Below are positions 1 through 10,737 of a DNA stretch of 64,000 nt, piece by piece. Each line of letters begins with the position of its first letter. Within the stretch, counting starts at the first letter, position 1. Source of the stretch: Aquilaria yunnanensis (Eukaryota; Streptophyta; Magnoliopsida; Malvales; Thymelaeaceae). Made by a program: the position numbers and the translations under genes. A model generated the notes under the pieces. That model was not told where the DNA came from. It made no database searches and saw only the letters and a program-made list of their open reading frames with translations. The stretch is taken from positions 54,898,001-54,962,000 of the forward strand of contig CM077597.1 of assembly GCA_039654915.1 (NCBI GenBank), in the 5' to 3' direction.

Positions 1-75
1 CACGTCACGAAAGAACCATGGGGCCGATAAAGTGGGACATTTTAATCCAGCAACTAGACCCGAAAAAGAAAATAG
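1..75. other. Partial 5S intergenic spacer at the left window edge
   Basis: This is the right-hand part of a 140-bp spacer of the GCCGATAAAG subtype, cut by the window edge. It ends with the T-run terminator of the first gene (63-72, read on the minus strand). It has a private A in GAACCATGG, where other copies read GAACCGTGG. Confidence 0.95.
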
Positions 76-971
76 GGGATGCAACACGAGGACTTCCCGG
101 CACGTCACCGATGCCAGTACTTCTCTCGCCCAAGCACGCTTAACTGCGGAGTTCTGATGGGATCCGGTGCATTAGGGCTGGTATGATCGCATCCGTCAAC
201 CAACGCCGCTTATTTTCCATTATCCGTACCGGTGTTTTTCCCCTTCATCGTGAGTGCTACACGTCACGAAAGAACCGTGGGGCCGATAAAGTGGGACATT
301 TTAATCCAGCAACTAGACCCGAAAAAGAAAATAGGGGATGCAACACGAGGACTTCCTGGCACGTCACCGATGCCAGTACTGCTCTCGCCCAAGCACGCTT
401 AACTGCGAAGTTCTGATGGGATCCGGTGCATTAGTGCTGGTATGATCGCATCCGTCAACCAACGCCGCTTATTTTCCATTATCCGTACCGGTGTTTTTCC
501 CCTTCATCCTGAGTGCTACACGTCACGAAAGAACCGTGGGGCCGATAAAGTGGGACATGTTAATCCAGCAACTAGACCCGAAAAAGAAAATAGGGGATGC
601 AACACGAGGACTTCCCGGCACGTCACCGATGCCAGTACTTCTCTCGCCCAAGCACGCTTAACTGCGGAGTTCTGATGGGATCCGGTGCATTAGTGCTGGT
701 ATGATCGCATCCGTCAACCAACGCCGCTTATTTTCCATTATCCGTACCGGTCTTTTTCCCCTTCATCGTGAGTGCTACACGTCACGAAAGAACCGTGGGG
801 CTGATAAAGTGGGACATTTTAATCCAGCAACTAGACCCGAAAAAGAAAATAGGGGATGCAACACGAGGACTTCCCGGCACGTCACCGATGCCAGTACTAC
901 TCTCGCCCAAGCACGCTTAACTGCGGAGTTCTGATGGGATCCGGTGCATTAGTGCTGGTATGATCGCATCC
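76..971 (-). rRNA. Run of four 5S rRNA genes, left edge
   Basis: Genes lie at 76-194, 335-453, 594-712 and 853-971. The first carries T73A and A19C, the second G97A, T73C and C46T, the third T73A, and the fourth is consensus in its body but has the altered -26/-29/-32 promoter. The spacer right of the second gene has a private G (GGGACATG). Confidence 0.93.
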
Positions 972-1003
972 GTCAACCAACGCCGCTTATTTTCCACTAA
1001 CCA
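972..1003 (-). promoter_or_regulatory. 5S promoter with altered TATA-like element
   Basis: The -29 ATAAT element reads TTAGT: changes are -26 A to G, -29 A to T and -32 C to T. C at -1 and GC at -12 are kept. It belongs to the gene 853-971, and the next gene to the right is a 341-bp-unit copy. Confidence 0.8.
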
Positions 1004-1093
1004 TACCGGTCTTTTTCCCCTTCATCGTGAGTGCTACACGTCACGAAAGAACCTTGGGGCCGATAAAGTGAGACATTTTAATCCAGCAACTAG

Positions 1094-1175
1094 TCAGAAA
1101 ACTTGGTAGAAATTCTGAAACATAATTTTGAGCCCTGGTTATCTCCCACAAACAGAGAAACCAGAAGCAAAACCG
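1094..1175. repeat. 82-bp spacer block of long units (LI version, first copy)
   Basis: The block starts TCAGAAAACTTGG and ends GCAAAACCG, between CAACTAG and ACCCGAAAAAG of the standard spacer. It occurs 23 times, always in the same place. Only 1 bp of microhomology (G) is seen at the junction and there is no target-site duplication, so it is either an insertion without transposon marks or an ancestral spacer segment lost by deletion from the 259-bp units. The LII version differs at two sites (CCCCGG for CCCTGG, CACGAAC for CACAAAC). An internal 6-bp inverted repeat CTGGTT/AACCAG exists only in LI. Confidence 0.9.
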
Positions 1176-1193
1176 ACCCGAAAAAGAAAATAA

Positions 1194-1312
1194 CGGGTGC
1201 AACATGAGGACTTCCCCGCACGTCACCGATGCCAGTACTACTCTCGCCCAAGCACGCTTAACTGCGGAGTTCTGATGGGATCCAGTGCATTAGTGCTGGT
1301 ATGATCGCATCC
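1194..1312 (-). rRNA. 5S rRNA gene of long-unit class LI, probably drifting
   Basis: This gene sits in a 341-bp unit; the extra 82-bp block lies just past its terminator at 1094-1175. Changes from the consensus are C29T, C96G, G108A, T116C and C119G. C96G faces G80, A108 faces C67 and C116 faces A3, so three stems (IV, V, I) lose a pair with no compensation. Promoter, box A, IE and T-run terminator are intact, so it may still be transcribed. The other LI genes share this set. Confidence 0.88.
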
Positions 1313-1452
1313 GTCAACCAACGCCGCTTATTTTCCATTATCCGTACCGGTGTTTTTCCCCTTCATCGTGAGTGCTACACGTCACGAAAGAACCGTGGGG
1401 CCGATAAAGTGGGACATTTTAATCCAGCAACTAGACCCGAAAAAGAAAATAG

Positions 1453-2348
1453 GGGATGCAACACGAGGACTTCCCGGCACGTCACCGATGCCAGTACTTC
1501 TCTCGCCCAAGCACGCTTAACTGCGGAGTTCTGATGGGATCCGGTGCATTAGGGCTGGTATGATCGCATCCGTCAACCAACGCCGCTTATTTTCCATTAT
1601 CCGTACCGGTGTTTTTCCCCTTCATCGTGAGTGCTACACGTCAAGAAAGAACCGTGGGGCCGATAAAGTGGGACATTTTAATCCAGCAACTAGACCCGAA
1701 AAAGAAAATAGGGGATGCAACACGAGGACTTCCTGGCACGTCACCGATGCCAGTACTGCTCTCGCCCAAGCACGCTTAACTGCGAAGTTCTGATGGGATC
1801 CGGTGCATTAGTGCTGGTATGATCGCATCCGTCAACCAACGCCGCTTATTTTCCATTATCCGTACCGGTGTTTTTCCCCTTCATCCTGAGTGCTACACGT
1901 CACGAAAGAACCGTGGGGCCGATAAAGTGGGACATTTTAATCCAGCAACTAGACCCGAAAAAGAAAATAGGGGATGCAACACGAGGACTTCCCGGCACGT
2001 CACCGATGCCAGTACTTCTCTCGCCCAAGCACGCTTAACTGCGGAGTTCTGATGGGATCCGGTGCATTAGTGCTGGTATGATCGCATCCGTCAATCAACG
2101 CCGCTTATTTTCCATTATCCGTACCGGTCTTTTTCCCCTTCATCGTGAGTGCTACACGTCACGAAAGAACCGTGGGGCTGATAAAGTGGGACATTTTAAT
2201 CCAGCAACTAGACCCGAAAAAGAAAATAGGGGATGCAACACGAGGACTTCCCGGCACGTCACCGATGCCAGTACTACTCTCGCCCAAGCACGCTTAACTG
2301 CGGAGTTCTGATGGGATCCGGTGCATTAGTGCTGGTATGATCGCATCC
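1453..2348 (-). rRNA. Run of four 5S rRNA genes
   Basis: Genes lie at 1453-1571, 1712-1830, 1971-2089 and 2230-2348. They repeat the variant order of the first four genes (T73A+A19C; G97A+T73C+C46T; T73A; consensus with altered promoter), as the second copy of the 1,377-bp block. Private spacer changes include TCAAGAAAG near 1643 and GTCAATCAACG near 2095. Confidence 0.93.
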
Positions 2349-2380
2349 GTCAACCAACGCCGCTTATTTTCCACTAACCA
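2349..2380 (-). promoter_or_regulatory. 5S promoter with altered TATA-like element
   Basis: It has the same -26, -29 and -32 changes as at 972-1003 and serves the gene 2230-2348. Confidence 0.8.
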
Positions 2381-2570
2381 TACCGGTCTTTTTCCCCTTC
2401 ATCGTGAGTGCTACACGTCACGAAAGAACCTTGGGGCCGATAAAGTGAGACATTTTAATCCAGCAACTAGTCAGAAAACTTGGTAGAAATTCTGAAACAT
2501 AATTTTGAGCCCTGGTTATCTCCCACAAACAGAGAAACCAGAAGCAAAACCGACCCGAAAAAGAAAATAA

Positions 2571-2689
2571 CGGGTGCAACATGAGGACTTCCCCGCACGT
2601 CACCGATGCCAGTACTACTCTCGCCCAAGCACGCTTAACTGCGGAGTTCTGATGGGATCCAGTGCATTAGTGCTGGTATGATCGCATCC
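2571..2689 (-). rRNA. 5S rRNA gene, class LI
   Basis: It has the LI substitution set. The 82-bp block is at 2471-2552. Confidence 0.88.
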
Positions 2690-2829
2690 GTCAACCAACG
2701 CCGCTTATTTTCCATTATCCGTACCGGTGTTTTTCCCCTTCATCGTGAGTGCTACACGTCACGAAAGAACCGTGGGGCCGATAAAGTGGGACATTTTAAT
2801 CCAGCAACTAGACCCGAAAAAGAAAATAG

Positions 2830-3207
2830 GGGATGCAACACGAGGACTTCCCGGCACGTCACCGATGCCAGTACTTCTCTCGCCCAAGCACGCTTAACTG
2901 CGGAGTTCTGATGGGATCCGGTGCATTAGGGCTGGTATGATCGCATCCGTCAACCAACGCCGCTTATTTTCCATTATCCGTACCGGTGTTTTTCCCCTTC
3001 ATCGTGAGTGCTACACGTCACGAAAGAACCGTGGGGCCGATAAAGTGGGACATTTTAATCCAGCAACTAGACCCGAAAAAGAAAATAGGGGATGCAACAC
3101 GAGGACTTCCTGGCACGTCACCGATGCCAGTACTGCTCTCGCCCAAGCACGCTTAACTGCGAAGTTCTGATGGGATCCGGTGCATTAGTGCTGGTATGAT
3201 TGCATCC
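2830..3207 (-). rRNA. Run of two 5S rRNA genes
   Basis: Genes lie at 2830-2948 (T73A, A19C) and 3089-3207 (G97A, T73C, C46T, G7A). Compared with the two 1,377-bp blocks to the left, the next two units are missing and the LI unit follows directly. Confidence 0.93.
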
Positions 3208-3429
3208 GTCAACCAACGCCGCTTATTTTCCATTATCCGTACCGGTGTTTTTCCCCTTCATCGTGAGTGCTACACGTCACGAAAGAACCTTGGGGCCGAT
3301 AAAGTGAGACATTTTAATCCAGCAACTAGTCAGAAAACTTGGTAGAAATTCTGAAACATAATTTTGAGCCCTGGTTATCTCCCACAAACAGAGAAACCAG
3401 AAGCAAAACCGACCCGAAAAAGAAAATAA

Positions 3430-3548
3430 CGGGTGCAACATGAGGACTTCCCCGCACGTCACCGATGCCAGTACTACTCTCGCCCAAGCACGCTTAACTG
3501 CGGAGTTCTGATGGGATCCAGTGCATTAGTGCTGGTATGATCGCATCC
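3430..3548 (-). rRNA. 5S rRNA gene, class LI
   Basis: It has the LI substitution set. The 82-bp block is at 3330-3411. The spacer to its right is a K/T hybrid (GAACAAACC with GGGACATT). Confidence 0.88.
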
Positions 3549-3688
3549 GTCAACCAACGCCGCTTATTTTCCATTATCCGTACCGGTCTTTTTCCCCTTC
3601 ATCGTGAGTGCTACACGTCACGAACAAACCGTGGGGCTGATAAAGTGGGACATTTTAATCCAGCAACTAGACCCGAAAAAGAAAATAG

Positions 3689-3807
3689 GGGATGCAACAG
3701 GAGGACTTCCCGGCACGTCACCGATGCCAGTACTACTCTCGCCCAAGCACGCTTAACTGCGGAGTTCTGATGGGATCCGGTGCATTAGTGCTGGTATGAT
3801 TGCATCC
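3689..3807 (-). rRNA. 5S rRNA gene with G108C and G7A
   Basis: G108C (GCAACAGGAGG on the plus strand) leaves C67 opposite C108 in helix V. G7A turns the G7-U112 wobble into an A-U pair. This copy stands between a class LI and a class LII gene, an arrangement repeated five more times. Confidence 0.92.
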
Positions 3808-4029
3808 GTCAACCAACGCCGCTTATTTTCCATTATCCGTACCGGTCTTTTTCCCCTTCATCGTGAGTGCTACACGTCACGAAAGAACCGTGGTGCCGAT
3901 AAAGTGGGACATTTTAATCCAGCAACTAGTCAGAAAACTTGGTAGAAATTCTGAAACATAATTTTGAGCCCCGGTTATCTCCCACGAACAGAGAAACCAG
4001 AAGCAAAACCGACCCGAAAAAGAAAATAA

Positions 4030-4148
4030 CGGGTGCAACATGAGGACTTCCCGGCACGTCACCGATGCCAGTACTAGTCTAGCCCAAGCACGCTTAACTG
4101 CGGAGTTCTGATGGGATCCGGTGCATTAGTGCTGGTATGATTGCATCC
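4030..4148 (-). rRNA. 5S rRNA gene of long-unit class LII, probably drifting
   Basis: This is a 341-bp unit with the 82-bp block at 3930-4011. Changes from the consensus are G7A, G68T, G72C, G108A, T116C and C119G. Positions 68 and 72 lie in the intermediate promoter element, and U68/C107 and C67/A108 become two adjacent mismatches in helix V, with A3/C116 in helix I. Helix IV stays intact, unlike class LI. The spacer reads GAACCGTGGTGCC (subtype LIIa). Confidence 0.88.
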
Positions 4149-4370
4149 GTCAACCAACGCCGCTTATTTTCCATTATCCGTACCGGTCTTTTTCCCCTTC
4201 ATCGTGAGTGCTACACGTCACGAAAGAACCGTGGTGCCGATAAAGTGGGACATTTTAATCCAGCAACTAGTCAGAAAACTTGGTAGAAATTCTGAAACAT
4301 AATTTTGAGCCCCGGTTATCTCCCACGAACAGAGAAACCAGAAGCAAAACCGACCCGAAAAAGAAAATAA

Positions 4371-4489
4371 CGGGTGCAACATGAGGACTTCCCGGCACGT
4401 CACCGATGCCAGTACTAGTCTAGCCCAAGCACGCTTAACTGCGGAGTTCTGATGGGATCCGGTGCATTAGTGCTGGTATGATTGCATCC
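4371..4489 (-). rRNA. 5S rRNA gene, class LII, in tandem with the previous one
   Basis: This is a direct 341-bp duplication of the preceding LIIa unit, with the block at 4271-4352. It is the only place in the window where two long units are adjacent. Confidence 0.88.
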
Positions 4490-4629
4490 GTCAACCAACG
4501 CCGCTTATTTTCCATTATCCGTACCGGTCTTTTTCCCCTTCATCGTGAGTGCTACACGTCACGAAAGAACCGTGGGGCTGATAAAGTGGGACATTTTAAT
4601 CCAGCAACTAGACCCGAAAAAGAAAATAG

Positions 4630-5266
4630 GGGATGCAACACGAGGACTTCCCGGCACGTCACCGATGCCAGTACTACTCTCGCCCAAGCACGCTTAACTG
4701 CGGAGTTCTGATGGGATCCGGTGCATTAGTGCTGGTATGATTGCATCCGTCAACCAACGCCGCTTATTTTCCATTATCCGTACCGGTCTTTTTCCCCTTT
4801 ATCGTGAGTGCTACACGTCACGAAAGAACCGTGGGGCTGATACAGTGGGACATTTTAATCCAGCAACTAGACCCGAAAAAGAAAATAGGGGATGCAACAC
4901 GAGGACTTCCCGGCACGTCACCGATGCCAGTACTACTCTCGCCCAAGCACGCTTAACTGCGGAGTTCTGATGGGATCCGGTGCATTAGTGCTGGTATGAT
5001 CGCATCCGTCAACCAACGCCGCTTATTTTCCATTATCCGTACCGGTCTTTTTCCCCTTCATCGTGAGTGCTACACGTCACGAAAGAACCGTGGGGCTGAT
5101 AAAGTGGGACATTTTAATCCAGCAACTAGACCCGAAAAAGAAAATAGGGGATGCAACACGAGGACTTCCCGGCACGTCACCGATGCCAGTACTACTCTCG
5201 CCCAAGCACGCTTAACTGCGGAGTTCTGATGGGATCCGGTGCATTAGTGCTGGTATGATCGCATCC
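4630..5266 (-). rRNA. Run of three 5S rRNA genes
   Basis: Genes lie at 4630-4748 (G7A), 4889-5007 and 5148-5266. The bodies are otherwise consensus. The spacer after the first gene has CCCCTTTATCG and GATACAGTGG, a marker pair that recurs near 6.7 and 8.9 kb. Confidence 0.93.
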
Positions 5267-5298
5267 GTCAACCAACGCCGCTTATTTTCCACTAACCA
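5267..5298 (-). promoter_or_regulatory. 5S promoter with altered TATA-like element
   Basis: It has the same three changes as at 972-1003 and serves the gene 5148-5266. Confidence 0.8.
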
Positions 5299-5488
5299 TA
5301 CCGGTCTTTTTCCCCTTCATCGTGAGTGCTACACGTCACGAAAGAACCTTGGGGCCGATAAAGTGAGACATTTTAATCCAGCAACTAGTCAGAAAACTTG
5401 GTAGAAATTCTGAAACATAATTTTGAGCCCTGGTTATCTCCCACAAACAGAGAAACCAGAAGCAAAACCGACCCGAAAAAGAAAATAA

Positions 5489-5607
5489 CGGGTGCAACAT
5501 GAGGACTTCCCCGCACGTCACCGATGCCAGTACTACTCTCGCCCAAGCACGCTTAACTGCGGAGTTCTGATGGGATCCAGTGCATTAGTGCTGGTATGAT
5601 CGCATCC
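5489..5607 (-). rRNA. 5S rRNA gene, class LI
   Basis: It has the LI substitution set. The 82-bp block is at 5389-5470. Confidence 0.88.
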
Positions 5608-5747
5608 GTCAACCAACGCCGCTTATTTTCCATTATCCGTACCGGTGTTTTTCCCCTTCATCGTGAGTGCTACACGTCACGAAAGAACCGTGGGGCCGAT
5701 AAAGTGGGACATTTTAATCCAGCAACTAGACCCGAAAAAGAAAATAG

Positions 5748-6125
5748 GGGATGCAACACGAGGACTTCCCGGCACGTCACCGATGCCAGTACTTCTCTCG
5801 CCCAAGCACGCTTAACTGCGGAGTTCTGATGGGATCCGGTGCATTAGGGCTGGTATGATCGCGTCCGTCAACCAACGCCGCTTATTTTCCATTATCCGTA
5901 CCGGTGTTTTTCCCCTTCATCGTGAGTGCTACACGTCACGAAAGAACCGTGGGGCCGATAAAGTGGGACATTTTAATCCAGCAACTAGACCCGAAAAAGA
6001 AAATAGGGGATGCAACACGAGGACTTCCTGGCACGTCACCGATGCCAGTACTGCTCTCGCCCAAGCACGCTTAACTGCGAAGTTCTGATGGGATCCGGTG
6101 CATTAGTGCTGGTATGATTGCATCC
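5748..6125 (-). rRNA. Run of two 5S rRNA genes
   Basis: Genes lie at 5748-5866 (T73A, A19C and T4C, which unpairs U4-A115 in helix I) and 6007-6125 (G97A, T73C, C46T, G7A). Confidence 0.93.
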
Positions 6126-6347
6126 GTCAACCAACGCCGCTTATTTTCCATTATCCGTACCGGTCTTTTTCCCCTTCATCGTGAGTGCTACACGTCACGA
6201 AAGAACCGTGGTGCCGATAAAGTGGGACATTTTAATCCAGCAACTAGTCAGAAAACTTGGTAGAAATTCTGAAACATAATTTTGAGCCCCGGTTATCTCC
6301 CACGAACAGAGAAACCAGAAGCAAAACCGACCCGAAAAAGAAAATAA

Positions 6348-6466
6348 CGGGTGCAACATGAGGACTTCCCGGCACGTCACCGATGCCAGTACTAGTCTAG
6401 CCCAAGCACGCTTAACTGCGGAGTTCTGATGGGATCCGGTGCATTAGTGCTGGTATGATTGCATCC
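6348..6466 (-). rRNA. 5S rRNA gene, class LII (subtype a)
   Basis: It has the LII substitution set. The 82-bp block is at 6248-6329. Confidence 0.88.
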
Positions 6467-6606
6467 GTCAACCAACGCCGCTTATTTTCCATTATCCGTA
6501 CCGGTCTTTTTCCCCTTCATCGTGAGTGCTACACGTCACGAAAGAACCGTGGGGCTGATAAAGTGGGACATTTTAATCCAGCAACTAGACCCGAAAAAGA
6601 AAATAG

Positions 6607-8020
6607 GGGATGCAACACGAGGACTTCCCGGCACGTCACCGATGCCAGTACTACTCTCGCCCAAGCACGCTTAACTGCGGAGTTCTGATGGGATCCGGTG
6701 CATTAGTGCTGGTATGATTGCATCCGTCAACCAACGCCGCTTATTTTCCATTATCCGTACCGGTCTTTTTCCCCTTTATCGTGAGTGCTACACGTCACGA
6801 AAGAACCGTGGGGCTGATACAGTGGGACATTTTAATCCAGCAACTAGACCCGAAAAAGAAAATAGGGGATGCAACACGAGGACTTCCCGGCACGTCACCG
6901 ATGCCAGTACTACTCTCGCCCAAGCACGCTTAACTGCGGAGTTCTGATGGGATCCGGTGCATTAGTGCTGGTATGATCGCATCCGTCAACCAACGCCGCT
7001 TATTTTCCATTATCCGTACCGGTCTTTTTCCCCTTCATCGTGAGTGCTACACGTCACGAAAGAACCGTGGGGCTGATAAAGTGGGACATTTTAATCCAGC
7101 AACTAGACCCGAAAAAGAAAATAGGGGATGCAACACGAGGACTTCCTGGCACGTCACCGATGCCAGTACTTCTCTCGCCCAAGCACGCTTAACTGCGAGG
7201 TTCTGATGGGATCCGGTGCATTAGTGCTGGTATGATCGCATCCGTCAACCAACGCCGCTTATTTTCCATTATCCGTACCGGTGTTTTTCCCCTTCATCCT
7301 GAGTGCTACACGTCACGAAAGAACCGTGGGGCCGATAAAGTGGGACATTTTAATCCAGCAACTAGACCCGAAAAAGAAAATAGGGGATGCAACACGAGGA
7401 CTTCCCGGCACGTCACCGATGCCAGTACTTCTCTCGCCCAAGCACGCTTAACTGCGGAGTTCTGATGGGATCCGGTGCATTAGTGCTGCTTTGATCGCAT
7501 CCGTCAACCAACGCCGCTTATTTTCCATTATCCGTACCGGTGTTTTTCCCCTTCATCGTGAGTGCTACACGTCACGAAAGAACCGTGGGGCCGATAAAGT
7601 GGGACATTTTAATCCAGCAACTAGACCCGAAAAAGAAAATAGGGGATGCAACACGAGGACTTCCCGGCACGTCACCGATGCCAGTACTTCTCTCGCCCAA
7701 GCACGCTTAACTGCGGAGTTCTGATGGGATCCGGTGCATTAGGGCTGGTATGATCGCGTCCGTCAACCAACGCCGCTTATTTTCCATTATCCGTACCGGT
7801 GTTTTTCCCCTTCATCGTGAGTGCTACACGTCACGAAAGAACCGTGGGGCCGATAAAGTGGGACATTTTAATCCAGCAACTAGACCCGAAAAAGAAAATA
7901 GGGGATGCAACACGAGGACTTCCTGGCACGTCACCGATGCCAGTACTGCTCTCGCCCAAGCACGCTTAACTGCGAAGTTCTGATGGGATCCGGTGCATTA
8001 GTGCTGGTATGATTGCATCC
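6607..8020 (-). rRNA. Run of six 5S rRNA genes with the most diverse bodies in the window
   Basis: Genes lie at 6607-6725 (G7A), 6866-6984 (consensus), 7125-7243 (G97A, T73A, T45C, C46T), 7384-7502 (T73A, T12A, C14G), 7643-7761 (T73A, A19C, T4C) and 7902-8020 (G97A, T73C, C46T, G7A). The third and fourth genes carry changes found nowhere else in the window. Confidence 0.92.
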
Positions 8021-8242
8021 GTCAACCAACGCCGCTTATTTTCCATTATCCGTACCGGTCTTTTTCCCCTTCATCGTGAGTGCTACACGTCACGAAAGAA
8101 CCGTGGTGCCGATAAAGTGGGACATTTTAATCCAGCAACTAGTCAGAAAACTTGGTAGAAATTCTGAAACATAATTTTGAGCCCCGGTTATCTCCCACGA
8201 ACAGAGAAACCAGAAGCAAAACCGACCCGAAAAAGAAAATAA

Positions 8243-8361
8243 CGGGTGCAACATGAGGACTTCCCGGCACGTCACCGATGCCAGTACTAGTCTAGCCCAA
8301 GCACGCTTAACTGCGGAGTTCTGATGGGATCCGGTGCATTAGTGCTGGTATGATTGCATCC
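8243..8361 (-). rRNA. 5S rRNA gene, class LII (subtype a)
   Basis: It has the LII substitution set. The 82-bp block is at 8143-8224. Confidence 0.88.
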
Positions 8362-8501
8362 GTCAACCAACGCCGCTTATTTTCCATTATCCGTACCGGT
8401 CTTTTTCCCCTTCATCGTGAGTGCTACACGTCACGAAAGAACCGTGGGGCTGATAAAGTGGGACATTTTAATCCAGCAACTAGACCCGAAAAAGAAAATA
8501 G

Positions 8502-9397
8502 GGGATGCAACACGAGGACTTCCCGGCACGTCACCGATGCCAGTACTACTCTCGCCCAAGCACGCTTAACTGCGGAGTTCTGATGGGATCCGGTGCATTA
8601 GTGCTGGTATGATCGCATCCGTCAACCAACGCCGCTTATTTTCCATTATCCGTACCGGTCTTTTTCCCCTTCATCGTGAGTGCTACACGTCACGAAAGAA
8701 CCGTGGGGCTGATAAAGTGGGACATTTTAATCCAGCAACTAGACCCGAAAAAGAAAATAGGGGATGCAACACGAGGACTTCCCGGCACGTCACCGATGCC
8801 AGTACTACTCTCGCCCAAGCACACTTAACTGCGGAGTTCTGATGGGATCCGGTGCATTAGTGCTGGTATGATTGCATCCGTCAACCAACGCCGCTTATTT
8901 TCCATTATCCGTACCGGTCTTTTTCCCCTTTATCGTGAGTGCTACACGTCACGAAAGAACCGTGGGGCTGATACAGTGGGACATTTTAATCCAGCAACTA
9001 GACCCGAAAAAGAAAATAGGGGATGCAACACGAGGACTTCCCGGCACGTCACCGATGCCAGTACTACTCTCGCCCAAGCACGCTTAACTGCGGAGTTCTG
9101 ATGGGATCCGGTGCATTAGTGCTGGTATGATCGCATCCGTCAACCAACGCCGCTTATTTTCCATTATCCGTACCGGTCTTTTTCCCCTTCATCGTGAGTG
9201 CTACACGTCACGAAAGAACCGTGGGGCTGATAAAGTGGGACATTTTAATCCAGCAACTAGACCCGAAAAAGAAAATAGGGGATGCAACACGAGGACTTCC
9301 CGGCACGTCACCGATGCCAGTACTACTCTCGCCCAAGCACGCTTAACTGCGGAGTTCTGATGGGATCCGGTGCATTAGTGCTGGTATGATCGCATCC
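8502..9397 (-). rRNA. Run of four 5S rRNA genes
   Basis: Genes lie at 8502-8620, 8761-8879, 9020-9138 and 9279-9397. The second has G7A and a private C57T inside box A (at 8823). Confidence 0.93.
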
Positions 9398-9429
9398 GTC
9401 AACCAACGCCGCTTATTTTCCACTAACCA
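9398..9429 (-). promoter_or_regulatory. 5S promoter with altered TATA-like element
   Basis: It has the same three changes as at 972-1003 and serves the gene 9279-9397. Confidence 0.8.
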
Positions 9430-9619
9430 TACCGGTCTTTTTCCCCTTCATCGTGAGTGCTACACGTCACGAAAGAACCTTGGGGCCGATAAAGTGAGAC
9501 ATTTTAATCCAGCAACTAGTCAGAAAACTTGGTAGAAATTCTGAAACATAATTTTGAGCCCTGGTTATCTCCCACAAACAGAGAAACCAGAAGCAAAACC
9601 GACCCGAAAAAGAAAATAA

Positions 9620-9738
9620 CGGGTGCAACATGAGGACTTCCCCGCACGTCACCGATGCCAGTACTACTCTCGCCCAAGCACGCTTAACTGCGGAGTTCTG
9701 ATGGGATCCAGTGCATTAGTGCTGGTATGATCGCATCC
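9620..9738 (-). rRNA. 5S rRNA gene, class LI
   Basis: It has the LI substitution set. The 82-bp block is at 9520-9601. It opens the first, expanded copy of the higher-order block. Confidence 0.88.
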
Positions 9739-9878
9739 GTCAACCAACGCCGCTTATTTTCCATTATCCGTACCGGTGTTTTTCCCCTTCATCGTGAGTG
9801 CTACACGTCACGAAAGAACCGTGGGGCCGATAAAGTGGGACATTTTAATCCAGCAACTAGACCCGAAAAAGAAAATAG

Positions 9879-10256
9879 GGGATGCAACACGAGGACTTCC
9901 CGGCACGTCACCGATGCCAGTACTTCTCTCGCCCAAGCACGCTTAACTGCGGAGTTCTGATGGGATCCGGTGCATTAGGGCTGGTATGATCGCGTCCGTC
10001 AACCAACGCCGCTTATTTTCCATTATCCGTACCGGTGTTTTTCCCCTTCATCGTGAGTGCTACACGTCACGAAAGAACCGTGGGGCCGATAAAGTGGGAC
10101 ATTTTAATCCAGCAACTAGACCCGAAAAAGAAAATAGGGGATGCAACACGAGGACTTCCTGGCACGTCACCGATGCCAGTACTGCTCTCGCCCAAGCACG
10201 CTTAACTGCGAAGTTCTGATGGGATCCGGTGCATTAGTGCTGGTATGATTGCATCC
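9879..10256 (-). rRNA. Run of two 5S rRNA genes
   Basis: Genes lie at 9879-9997 (T73A, A19C, T4C) and 10138-10256 (G97A, T73C, C46T, G7A). Confidence 0.93.
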
Positions 10257-10478
10257 GTCAACCAACGCCGCTTATTTTCCATTATCCGTACCGGTCTTTT
10301 TCCCCTTCATCGTGAGTGCTACACGTCACGAAAGAACCTTGGGGCCGATAAAGTGAGACATTTTAATCCAGCAACTAGTCAGAAAACTTGGTAGAAATTC
10401 TGAAACATAATTTTGAGCCCTGGTTATCTCCCACAAACAGAGAAACCAGAAGCAAAACCGACCCGAAAAAGAAAATAA

Positions 10479-10597
10479 CGGGTGCAACATGAGGACTTCC
10501 CCGCACGTCACCGATGCCAGTACTACTCTCGCCCAAGCACGCTTAACTGCGGAGTTCTGATGGGATCCAGTGCATTAGTGCTGGTATGATCGCATCC
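10479..10597 (-). rRNA. 5S rRNA gene, class LI
   Basis: It has the LI substitution set. The 82-bp block is at 10379-10460. Confidence 0.88.
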
Positions 10598-10737
10598 GTC
10601 AACCAACGCCGCTTATTTTCCATTATCCGTACCGGTCTTTTTCCCCTTCATCGTGAGTGCTACACGTCACGAACAAACCGTGGGGCTGATAAAGTGGGAC
10701 ATTTTAATCCAGCAACTAGACCCGAAAAAGAAAATAG

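Larger units (their letters stand above)
76..2829. repeat. 1,377-bp five-gene higher-order repeat, two copies
   Basis: Copies at 76-1452 and 1453-2829 have the same order: T73A+A19C gene, G97A+T73C+C46T gene, T73A gene, altered-promoter gene, LI gene. A third copy from 2830 lacks the two middle units. The copies differ by only a few private SNPs. Confidence 0.85.

Noticed and set aside
1140..1172. CTGGTT/AACCAG inverted repeat in the LI block as a regulatory hairpin
   Set aside because: It has only a 6-bp stem with an 18-bp loop, is absent from the LII version, and lies beyond the terminator.
1094..1175. 82-bp block as a MITE or other transposon
   Set aside because: There are no terminal inverted repeats, no target-site duplication, and it is found at only one site per unit. 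Deletion from an older, longer spacer explains it as well.
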